A DNA stretch of 64,000 nucleotides, from positions 65,116-129,115 of the forward strand of contig JAHEYT010000025.1 in the NCBI GenBank assembly GCA_023251455.1, in the 5' to 3' direction. A program made the position numbers and the translations under genes. The notes beneath the pieces are model-generated. The model ran no database searches, had not been told where the DNA came from, and saw nothing but the letters and a program-made list of their open reading frames with translations. This document shows positions 9,045-15,997 of this stretch, piece by piece (within the stretch, counting starts at the first letter, position 1; each line of letters begins with the position of its first letter). The DNA comes from Bacteroidota bacterium. Its GTDB lineage: Bacteria > Bacteroidota > Bacteroidia > Bacteroidales > Prolixibacteraceae.

Positions 9045-10334
9045 ATGGCTAAGATTAATGCATTAATTGAAAAAATTGCCAATGGGAAAAATCCATTGTT
9101 TCAGGAATTATATGGTGTAAACGAAGTGGTTTTGAAAGAGCAGGCCGATCGTTATGCCGATTTGATGAATGAATTTCAGAAAGTTTATGGAACCGATGAC
9201 GTTTCATTGTTCAGCTCGCCGGGACGTACCGAAATTGGCGGTAACCACACCGACCATAACTACGGACGAGTGTTGGCAGGCGCTGTTAATCTTGATATGG
9301 TTGCAGTTGCAGCTACAAACGGAACAAATATTATCCGTATCAAATCAGCCGGATACCCAGAATTTCAGGTTGACTTAAGTACTTTGGAAATTGATGAATC
9401 TCAATTCTATACTTCTTCTGCATTGGTTAAAGGAATTTGTGCGAGGATGAAACAGTTGGGCTACGAAATTGGTGGTTTCGACGCTTGTATTGAAGGACGT
9501 GTGCCAAAAGGTTCAGGTTTGAGCTCTTCCGCTTCGTTCGAAGTGTTGATTGGCGCTATCATAAATCATTTGTTCAACAATGGCAAAATGAGCGCAGTTG
9601 AGAATGGAATCATTGGCCAGTGGTCTGAAAATAATTTCTTCGGAAAACCTTGTGGTTTAATGGATCAGACTGCCTGCTCTGTAGGTGGATTAATTACCAT
9701 TGATTTTGAAGATCCTTCGAAACCAATCGTGAAAGAAGTTGATTTTGACTTTGTTTCAACCGGATTTGCCTTGGTAATTACAGATGTTGGTGGTGGACAT
9801 GATGATGCTGCATCGCAGGCTGAATACGCATCGCTTCCAACTGAAATGAAAGCAGTAGCCGCCGTACTTGGCGCTAAAGTTTTGAGACAAGTCACGTTAG
9901 ATCAGATTGTTGAGAAAATTCCTGAAATGCGTAAAGTAACAGGTGACCGTGCAATTCTTCGTGCTTATCATTTCCAGGGCGATAATCAACGGGTAGTTGA
10001 ACAGGTTGCAGCTTTGGAAAATAACGATTTTCAGGCTTTCCTGAAAATGGTGGTTGAGTCAGGATACAGCTCATATATGTACAATCAAAATATTTTTGAT
10101 GTAGTCCACAAAGACGATCAGGTTGTTTCGCTGGCTTTGGCTTTAAGCGAAATGATTTTGAAAGGTAAAGGCGCCTGGCGCGTTCATGGTGGTGGATTTG
10201 GTGGAACCATCCAGGCATTTGTGCCGCAAGATTTGCTGGATAAATATGTTGAAACGCTGGAACACGTTTATGGCAAAGGAAGTTGTCACAAGTTGTTTAT
10301 CCGTGCCAAAGGATCGATTAAACTTGATTTATAA
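9045..10334 (+). CDS. galK: galactokinase
   Basis: 429 residues, a GHMP kinase that phosphorylates galactose at C1 with ATP. Motif 1 is the divergent SSPGRTEIGGNHTDHNYGRVLAG near residue 55, motif 2 is the ATP loop GRVPKGSGLSSSASFE near residue 150, and motif 3 is GGGFGGTIQAF near residue 385. GLMDQTACSVGG carries the catalytic Asp. Motif 1 differs from the classical GEHTDYNGG, as in other Bacteroidota galactokinases. The leader AAAAGAAGCT gives a reasonable ribosome site. Second gene of the galTK operon, ended by a strong terminator. Confidence 0.95.
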   Translation: MAKINALIEKIANGKNPLFQELYGVNEVVLKEQADRYADLMNEFQKVYGTDDVSLFSSPGRTEIGGNHTDHNYGRVLAGAVNLDMVAVAATNGTNIIRIKSAGYPEFQVDLSTLEIDESQFYTSSALVKGICARMKQLGYEIGGFDACIEGRVPKGSGLSSSASFEVLIGAIINHLFNNGKMSAVENGIIGQWSENNFFGKPCGLMDQTACSVGGLITIDFEDPSKPIVKEVDFDFVSTGFALVITDVGGGHDDAASQAEYASLPTEMKAVAAVLGAKVLRQVTLDQIVEKIPEMRKVTGDRAILRAYHFQGDNQRVVEQVAALENNDFQAFLKMVVESGYSSYMYNQNIFDVVHKDDQVVSLALALSEMILKGKGAWRVHGGGFGGTIQAFVPQDLLDKYVETLEHVYGKGSCHKLFIRAKGSIKLDL

Positions 10335-10351
10335 TCAGATATGATTTTGTT

Positions 10352-10393
10352 GGAAGCTGGTCGTCTTTTTTTTAGTTTGGACGACCAGCTTCC
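10352..10393 (+). terminator. intrinsic terminator after galK
   Basis: GGAAGCTGGTCGTC and its exact complement GACGACCAGCTTCC form a perfect 14-bp stem around a 14-base T-rich loop, followed by ATTTTTAATTTT. The arm may also belong to a dispersed repeat, since GTAGCTGGTCGT recurs near 20672. Confidence 0.85.
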
Positions 10394-10516
10394 ATTTTTA
10401 ATTTTAGCGCTTTTTTGAAATTTATCTGTCAAATAGTAAGTTATTTTTTGCAAATTCGAATCCTGAATAAACACAAACTATTAAATCATACATTAATAAA
10501 CTAATGCACTAAAATT

Positions 10517-11806
10517 ATGACTCAAAACAAAAATTACACCGTGCCAATTATCATGATGATCATGCTTTTTGGTATGATTTCGTTCGTAACAAACCTGGCT
10601 GCCCCAATGGGTATTGTATTAAAGAGCCAGTTTGCAGTAACTAATTTCTTAGGACTTCTTGGGAATGCTGCGAATTTTATTGCTTATGCAGTAATGGGAA
10701 TACCAAGCGGTATTTTACTTCAAAGAATAGGCTACAAGAAAACAGCCTTGATTGCTGTTGCTGTTGGATTTGTTGGAGTAGGTATTCAATATCTTTCAGG
10801 CTATTCAAGTCAGGATTCAGCTTTTGCTGTTTATCTGGCAGGCGCATTTGTTGCAGGTTTTTCTATGTGTTTGTTGAATACCGTTGTTAACCCTATGCTT
10901 AACACCCTTGGTGGTGGTGGTAATACAGGGAATCAGCTGATTCAGATTGGAGGATCTTTCAACTCAGTAATGGCTACTGCTACACCAATGATCGTTGGTA
11001 TTTTAATTGGAGATGCTGCAAAAGCCAGAATCACTGATATTTTCCCTTTCATGTATGCAGCAATGGCTGTATTCGCGATCGTATTTGTTGTATTGTATTT
11101 TGTAAATATTCCGGAACCTCACGCTGAACAATCTTCTGAACCAATGGGAACCCTGATGTCAGGTGCCTTGAAGTTCCGTCATTTCATTTTAGGAGCTATC
11201 GGAATTTTTGTCTATGTTGGAGTTGAAGTGGGTACTCCCGGTGTTTTGAATTATTTCCTTGTTGATCCGAATACTCCTAATCCAATGAATGCTACTACAG
11301 CAGGATTCGTTGCAGGTACGTATTGGTTCCTGATGCTGATAGGACGTTTGGTTGGAGCTTCAATTGGTGCTAAAGTATCAAGTAAAACGATGCTTACATT
11401 TGCATCTGGGCTAGGTCTGGTACTTGTGCTGTTGGCTATGTTTACTCCAGCTACTATACAGGTTTCAATGCCTGTATTGAAAAGTATTGATGGTATAACC
11501 TCATTCGGTTTATTGGAAGTGCCTATCACTGCTGCATTCCTAGTATTAGTTGGACTTTGTACCTCAATTATGTGGGGTGGTATTTTCAATCTTGCGGTGG
11601 AAGGTTTAGGAAAATATCTTGCAGCAGCTTCTGGAATTTTCATGGTCATGGTTTGCGGTGGAGGTATTCTTCCTGCACTTCAGGGATGGGTTGCTGATTT
11701 CGCTGGTTATATGCCTAGTTACTGGGTAATTGTTGCAGGTCTTGCCTACTTACTGTTCTATGCTTTAATCGGAAGCAAGAATGTAAACAAAGATATTGCT
11801 GTATAA
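10517..11806 (+). CDS. MFS sugar:proton symporter, FucP/GluP (FHS) type, probable galactose permease
   Basis: 429 residues with about 12 membrane segments and no signal peptide. GFSMCLLNTVVNPMLNTLG followed by GNTGNQLIQIGGSFNSVMATATP is characteristic of the FHS family (fucose, glucose/galactose permeases), and RIGYKKTA is the inter-helix 2-3 MFS loop. Its place right after galTK suggests uptake of galactose or a galactose-containing substrate. It has its own terminator and about 180 bases upstream, so it may be transcribed separately from galTK. No operator like O1/O2 was seen in front of it. Confidence 0.88.
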   Translation: MTQNKNYTVPIIMMIMLFGMISFVTNLAAPMGIVLKSQFAVTNFLGLLGNAANFIAYAVMGIPSGILLQRIGYKKTALIAVAVGFVGVGIQYLSGYSSQDSAFAVYLAGAFVAGFSMCLLNTVVNPMLNTLGGGGNTGNQLIQIGGSFNSVMATATPMIVGILIGDAAKARITDIFPFMYAAMAVFAIVFVVLYFVNIPEPHAEQSSEPMGTLMSGALKFRHFILGAIGIFVYVGVEVGTPGVLNYFLVDPNTPNPMNATTAGFVAGTYWFLMLIGRLVGASIGAKVSSKTMLTFASGLGLVLVLLAMFTPATIQVSMPVLKSIDGITSFGLLEVPITAAFLVLVGLCTSIMWGGIFNLAVEGLGKYLAAASGIFMVMVCGGGILPALQGWVADFAGYMPSYWVIVAGLAYLLFYALIGSKNVNKDIAV

Positions 11807-11840
11807 TGCTGTGAAAAGCTTATTAAGTTTTGTTTTTCAT

Positions 11841-11878
11841 AAAATGGCAGAAGATATTTTCTTCTGCCATTTTTTTAT
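11841..11878 (+). terminator. intrinsic terminator after the MFS permease
   Basis: AAAATGGCAGAAG pairs with CTTCTGCCATTTT (13 bp) around a 7-base loop, followed by a T run. Confidence 0.9.
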
Positions 11879-11921
11879 TAAAAATGTTTTCCAGCAGAAA
11901 ACTGTCTTTTGTACACTTCTG

Positions 11922-11950
11922 AGTATAAAAGTAAAAAACACTTTTATACT
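11922..11950. promoter_or_regulatory. 11-bp perfect inverted repeat, candidate Nudix-type regulator operator
   Basis: AGTATAAAAGT and ACTTTTATACT are exact complements separated by 7 bases, ending 29 bases before the regulator start codon. The position suits autoregulation by the NrtR/AraR-like protein encoded next. It is AT-rich and lacks a T run, so it is not a terminator. Confidence 0.65.
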
Positions 11951-11979
11951 TTAGCCAATATTATTTTCAGAATTCTTCT

Positions 11980-12660
11980 ATGGAATTGTATAAAATACAT
12001 CCGCAGCATTACGTTGCAGTCGATTGTGTGATACTGGGTTATCAGGATGAAGAAATTAAACTTCTGCTTTATCCGCGTAGCTTCGAGCCATACAAAGGCA
12101 AATGGTCGCTGCTGGGTGGATTTGTTCAGGACGATGAATCGGCCGATGAAGCCGCAGCCCGCATCCTGAAGCAAACAACCGGACTGGAACAGATTTTTCT
12201 GGAACAGGTAGCTTCTTTTTCTGATCCGAAACGTGATCCTGAAGCTCGGGTGATTAGTTTAGCTTATTATGCGTTAATCCGTATTGATTTACATGATGAG
12301 GAAAAAGTGAAAGAGAACGGAGCTTATTGGGTTTCGATCAATAAACTGCCGAATCTGATTTTTGATCATCAGCAAATGTTTGAGAAAGCATTGATTAAAC
12401 TTCAGCAAAAAGCCGGATATAGCCTGTGTGGAAGCGAATTGTTGCCCGAAATGTTTACCCTGATCCAATTGAGGAAGTTGTATGAGGCCATTTTTCAGCG
12501 CGAATTTGATCCGGGAAATTTCAGGAAGAAGATATTGTCGCTTGGAGTACTTGAAAAAATGAGTGAGAAAGATGCCTCGGAGTCAAGAAAAGGTGCATTT
12601 TATTACAAAGTCAAAAGCAATATCGGAGAAATGGATGTTAATCGGATTGTTAAATTTTAA
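11980..12660 (+). CDS. NrtR/AraR-family transcriptional regulator with inactive Nudix sensor domain
   Basis: 226 residues. Residues 10-145 have the Nudix fold (VDCVILGYQDEEIKLLLYPR, then WSLLGGFVQDDESADEAAARILKQTTGL). The Nudix box needs REUxEExGU but here reads RILKQTTGL, so the catalytic glutamates are gone and hydrolysis is unlikely. Residues 150-226 form the winged helix typical of NrtR-type repressors. In Bacteroides, members of this family (AraR) control arabinose genes and sit beside an SSS transporter, as here. The ligand is probably a sugar or sugar phosphate. It is 26 bases upstream of the symporter and likely co-transcribed with it. Confidence 0.88.
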   Translation: MELYKIHPQHYVAVDCVILGYQDEEIKLLLYPRSFEPYKGKWSLLGGFVQDDESADEAAARILKQTTGLEQIFLEQVASFSDPKRDPEARVISLAYYALIRIDLHDEEKVKENGAYWVSINKLPNLIFDHQQMFEKALIKLQQKAGYSLCGSELLPEMFTLIQLRKLYEAIFQREFDPGNFRKKILSLGVLEKMSEKDASESRKGAFYYKVKSNIGEMDVNRIVKF

Positions 12661-12686
12661 ACTATTATAATCTAATCTATAAAACT

Positions 12687-14432
12687 ATGATTTGGAATTC
12701 ACATGAATTTATTTGGCTCGACTGGGTGATTATCGTGGTCGGCATTTTGGCTGTGAGTTGGGCAGTATGGCGTTCGGTACATAAACACAAACGTTTGCAA
12801 AAGGGTGCCGATAGCGAAGATTACCTGTTCGGTAAAGGCGAACCATGGTATGTCATTGGTGCGGCTATCTTTGCTGCAAACATTGGCTCGGAACACCTTG
12901 TGGGACTTGCCGGTACAGGTGCAAAGGCAGGTGTTGGCATGGCGCACTGGGAAATGCAAGGCTGGATGATACTCATCCTGGGCTGGCTCTTTGTGCCGTT
13001 CTATCAACTGATGAACATCAAGTTGGGGAAAATTATTACAATGCCCGACTTCCTCAAAAATCGCTACACACCTCGTACTGGTTCGTGGTTGTCAATCATC
13101 ACACTTATAGCCTACGTGCTGACCAAAGTGAGTGTAACAGCGTTTACTGGTGGTATCTTTCTTGAGAGCCTTCTTGGCTTGCCTTTCTGGTACGGAGCTA
13201 TTGGCTTGATCGTCTTAACGGGTGTATTTACCGTTTTTGGCGGTATGAAGGGGGTTATGACACTGTCAGCAATTCAAACGCCTATATTGATCATTGGTTC
13301 TTTTCTTGTTCTTTTCTTAGGATTGGCGGCACTCGGCGACGGCAGTATTGCTCACGGTTGGACTGCAATGATTGACTATTCTAAAACGTTGAGTCAAGGA
13401 GCAGACGGAGTTGCCCACGGCACGAACCACATGTTCCACTTCGAGACGGGTGACCCGATGTATGACGAGTATCCCGGCTTTTGGGTATTTATCGGAGCGA
13501 CAATTATCGGCTTTTGGTATTGGGCTACCGACCAGCACATCGTTCAACGTGTGCTCGGACAAACAAAAGGCGAGTCTAGCGACGTAGTGATGATGCGTGC
13601 GCGCAGAGGTACTATCGCAGCTGGTTACTTTAAATTGTTACCAGTATTTATGTTCCTGATACCCGGTATGATTGCAGCTGCATTGGCGGCGCGTCCAGGC
13701 AGCGGCTTTACGTTGGAAAATCCTGATACCGCCTTTGGCTCAATGGTTAAGTTTGTGTTGCCTGCCGGAGTGAAAGGTATTGTAACAATCGGTTTTATCT
13801 CGGCTCTGGTTGCTTCTTTGGCGGCATTCTTCAACTCTTGTGCTACACTGTATACCGAAGATTTTTATAAGCCAATGTTTAAAGGCAAAACCGAGGCCAG
13901 ATACGTTTTGGTAGGTCGTATTGCAACAATTGTTGTTGTTGTACTTGGTATTGGATGGATACCAGTCATGATGAGTCTCGGCAGCCTTTATAGCTATCTG
14001 CAAGGCATTCAATCGCTGCTCGCTCCTGCGATGGTAGCTGTATTCGTAATGGGCATATTTTCAAAAAGAGTTACCCCCAAAGCAGGTGAAGCTGGTTTAA
14101 TTGTAGGCTTTCTTATTGGTATGGCACGCTTGCTGACCAACATCTTTACAAATACAGGTAAAGACGTAATGAATGGCTGGTACTGGGAATCCACCACTTG
14201 GTTCTGGCATACGAACTGGCTTATCTTTGAAATCTGGTTGCTTGTCTTCATCATGTTATTTATGGTTGTAGTATCGTTTTTCACTTCGAAGCCAACAGCT
14301 AAACAGATTGAGTTTATTACTTTCACAGGCGACTACAAAACCCTTATCAGGAATAGTTGGAATAAGTGGGATGTAATTGCTTCGTTAGGTGTAGTTTTAG
14401 CGTGTTCTTTATTTTACATGTATTTCTGGTAG
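12687..14432 (+). CDS. SSS-family sodium/sugar symporter (SGLT-like)
   Basis: 581 residues, about 14 membrane segments. The N-terminal DSEDYLFGKGEPWYVIGAAIFAANIGSEHLVGLAGTGAKAG is the sodium-site helix of SGLT-type transporters, and ATDQHIVQRVLGQTK is the SSS signature loop. It imports a hexose or pentose with sodium. The partner regulator is of the NrtR/AraR type, which favours arabinose or a related sugar, while the gal genes just upstream favour galactose; I cannot decide. Its bases are visibly richer in GC at silent positions than in the flanking genes, a weak hint of separate origin. Followed by an intrinsic hairpin. Confidence 0.9.
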   Translation: MIWNSHEFIWLDWVIIVVGILAVSWAVWRSVHKHKRLQKGADSEDYLFGKGEPWYVIGAAIFAANIGSEHLVGLAGTGAKAGVGMAHWEMQGWMILILGWLFVPFYQLMNIKLGKIITMPDFLKNRYTPRTGSWLSIITLIAYVLTKVSVTAFTGGIFLESLLGLPFWYGAIGLIVLTGVFTVFGGMKGVMTLSAIQTPILIIGSFLVLFLGLAALGDGSIAHGWTAMIDYSKTLSQGADGVAHGTNHMFHFETGDPMYDEYPGFWVFIGATIIGFWYWATDQHIVQRVLGQTKGESSDVVMMRARRGTIAAGYFKLLPVFMFLIPGMIAAALAARPGSGFTLENPDTAFGSMVKFVLPAGVKGIVTIGFISALVASLAAFFNSCATLYTEDFYKPMFKGKTEARYVLVGRIATIVVVVLGIGWIPVMMSLGSLYSYLQGIQSLLAPAMVAVFVMGIFSKRVTPKAGEAGLIVGFLIGMARLLTNIFTNTGKDVMNGWYWESTTWFWHTNWLIFEIWLLVFIMLFMVVVSFFTSKPTAKQIEFITFTGDYKTLIRNSWNKWDVIASLGVVLACSLFYMYFW

Positions 14433-14487
14433 AAAAGCGAATAAAGGTTATTCCATCCTTGAAACATATTCTGTAAAAATTTCTTTA

Positions 14488-14517
14488 AATTGCCCGAATA
14501 AACCATTCGGGCAATTT
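14488..14517 (+). terminator. hairpin after the symporter, abutting the next start codon
   Basis: AATTGCCCGAAT and ATTCGGGCAATT (12 bp) flank a 5-base loop and lead into TTGTT. The next ATG follows only four bases after, so it may act both as terminator and as a structure in the next gene's leader. Confidence 0.75.
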
Positions 14518-14521
14518 TGTT

Positions 14522-15445
14522 ATGTACGATATTATAGGCGACGTTCATGGATATGCGGATCAGCTAAAAAATTTACTGACTAAATTAGGCTACCAACTTA
14601 ATAATGGTTGCTATGCTCATCCAAACCGGAAAGCTGTATTTGTTGGCGATTTCATTAATCGTGGGCCTAAAATCAGGGAAACCATTATCCTGATCAGAAA
14701 AATGGTAGAGGCGGGTACGGCTTTTGCTATTCTGGGAAACCATGAGATGTATGCCGTCCTTTATTATTTGCGTGATACCGAAGGAAAATATTATAAAAAA
14801 CGAATACCCAAATATCAATTGCAAATCAATCAGACGCTGGCCGAGTTTGTAACTTGTAAAGACGAATTCAAAAGTCATCTGAAATGGTTTAGAACATTGC
14901 CAATGTTTCTCGACTTTGGTGCGATCAGGATTGTTCACGCTTGTTGGCAGAAAGAAAACATAAAAGAACTTCAGAGCGCATTAATCGAACCCAAAATAAG
15001 TAAAACTATTTTAAGGGAAATTGCTTTAAACGAGACGCCTTTTGCACAGTGTTTTTGGGAGACCTGTAAGGGAATTGATTTTCAGGTGCCAAAAAATCTT
15101 CTGATTTTTGATGATGATGGCAGGCCACACCGCACGTTCCGTATGAAATGGTGGGATAATCCTGAAGGAAAGACTTTTAAAGATATTTCGCTCGAAAGCA
15201 GGTTCGAACTCCCAGCCTATACCATTCCTCGTGAAATTGTAAAATATAGAACTCCATATCCTGAAAATGATCCGATTGTTTTCTTCGGACATTACAGCCT
15301 AATTGAAGGTTTCGGCATATTGAAAGATAATGTTTGTTGTGTTGATTCGGGTGTATCCAGGACCGGTAAATTGTTGGCATACAGATGGGATGGCGAGTTG
15401 AAATTGAATGAGTCAAATTTTGTAATGGTTGAGGATGATATTTAA
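14522..15445 (+). CDS. metallophosphoesterase (PrpE / Ap4A-hydrolase-like)
   Basis: 307 residues. It opens directly with the dimetal motif: MYDIIGDVHGYADQL (GDVHG), then VFVGDFINRGP (GDxxxRG) and LGNHEM (GNHE), and later FFGHYSL for the C-terminal His. These are the PPP-type phosphoesterase residues in correct order. Cytosolic, no signal peptide. Relatives hydrolyse dinucleoside tetraphosphates or phosphoserine/threonine; the substrate here is unknown. The motif-bearing N-terminus fixes the start at 14522, four bases after a hairpin, leaving little room for a ribosome site. It is followed by the tRNA-Asp pair. Confidence 0.88.
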   Translation: MYDIIGDVHGYADQLKNLLTKLGYQLNNGCYAHPNRKAVFVGDFINRGPKIRETIILIRKMVEAGTAFAILGNHEMYAVLYYLRDTEGKYYKKRIPKYQLQINQTLAEFVTCKDEFKSHLKWFRTLPMFLDFGAIRIVHACWQKENIKELQSALIEPKISKTILREIALNETPFAQCFWETCKGIDFQVPKNLLIFDDDGRPHRTFRMKWWDNPEGKTFKDISLESRFELPAYTIPREIVKYRTPYPENDPIVFFGHYSLIEGFGILKDNVCCVDSGVSRTGKLLAYRWDGELKLNESNFVMVEDDI

Positions 15446-15518
15446 TGTCTCTGATAATCAGTATTTTGTAATGAGTTCTTTTTAAGTAAAAAGTATGTGA
15501 ATTTTTTCATTTGCCCTA

Positions 15519-15548
15519 TTGCAGGGAAAGAAAGAAAGGCTATATTTG
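15519..15548 (+). promoter_or_regulatory. consensus Bacteroidota promoter for the tRNA-Asp pair
   Basis: TTG at 15519-15521, exactly 19 bases, then TATATTTG at 15541-15548. This matches the major sigma consensus (TTTG/TTG-N19-TAnnTTTG) and is the best promoter in the window. It predicts a primary transcript starting near 15555, about 100 bases before the first tRNA. Confidence 0.8.
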
Positions 15549-15581
15549 CAAAGCCTTTTGAGAAACGGATTTCAGGAGGTT

Positions 15582-15595
15582 TGTTCTTTAAAAAG
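15582..15595 (+). promoter_or_regulatory. boxA-like antitermination element in tRNA leader
   Basis: TGTTCTTTAAAAAG resembles the boxA core (TGCTCTTTAA) found ahead of rRNA and some tRNA operons. It lies between the promoter and the first tRNA. No boxB-like hairpin was seen. Confidence 0.35.
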
Positions 15596-15656
15596 TGTTG
15601 TAGATTTTGTAAAAAACAGCTTGATTTATTTCAAATCAAGTCTCGAAAAATACTCT

Positions 15657-15730
15657 GGTGCGGTAGTTCAGTCGGTTAGAATATCGGCCTGTCACGCCGA
15701 GGGTCGCGGGTTCGAGTCCCGTCCGCACCG
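15657..15730 (+). tRNA. tRNA-Asp (GTC)
   Basis: 74 bases with a complete cloverleaf: acceptor GGTGCGG/CCGCACC, D arm GTTC/GAAT, anticodon stem TCGGC/GCCGA around loop CTGTCAC (anticodon GTC), and T arm GCGGG/CCCGT around TTCGAGT. Discriminator is G. CCA is not fully encoded. Identical to the copy 75 bases downstream. Confidence 0.97.
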
Positions 15731-15805
15731 CCCTCACAAAATTTATAATACGAAAAAAGATTAGATGGTTTTAAACGACCATTATATTTAAAGATACTGA
15801 AAATT

Positions 15806-15879
15806 GGTGCGGTAGTTCAGTCGGTTAGAATATCGGCCTGTCACGCCGAGGGTCGCGGGTTCGAGTCCCGTCCGCACCG
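15806..15879 (+). tRNA. tRNA-Asp (GTC), second identical copy
   Basis: Base-for-base the same as the first copy, anticodon GTC, 74 bases. The spacer between the copies is unique sequence, so only the tRNA itself is duplicated. It is followed at once by a strong terminator, so the two form one transcript. Confidence 0.97.
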
Positions 15880-15880
15880 C

Positions 15881-15910
15881 AAAAAAGCTTCAAGAAATTG
15901 AGGCTTTTTT
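15881..15910 (+). terminator. terminator of the tRNA-Asp operon
   Basis: AAAAAAGCTTCAA pairs with TTGAGGCTTTTTT (13 bp with one G-T pair) around a GAAA tetraloop, ending in T residues. Confidence 0.9.
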
Positions 15911-15952
15911 CGTTTTTAAATATCTAATGTTTTCATTCCTGATTCGGTTAGC

Positions 15953-15960
15953 TATCTTTG
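15953..15960 (+). promoter_or_regulatory. promoter -7 element TATCTTTG
   Basis: Perfect TAnnTTTG match 37 bases before the start of the following membrane protein gene. Confidence 0.6.
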
Positions 15961-15997
15961 ATACACTTTATTTTGTATTGCAATAATCCCGCGAAGT

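Noticed and set aside
15519..15764. 81-codon frame across the first tRNA-Asp
   Set aside because: It reads straight through promoter leader and tRNA; chance frame.
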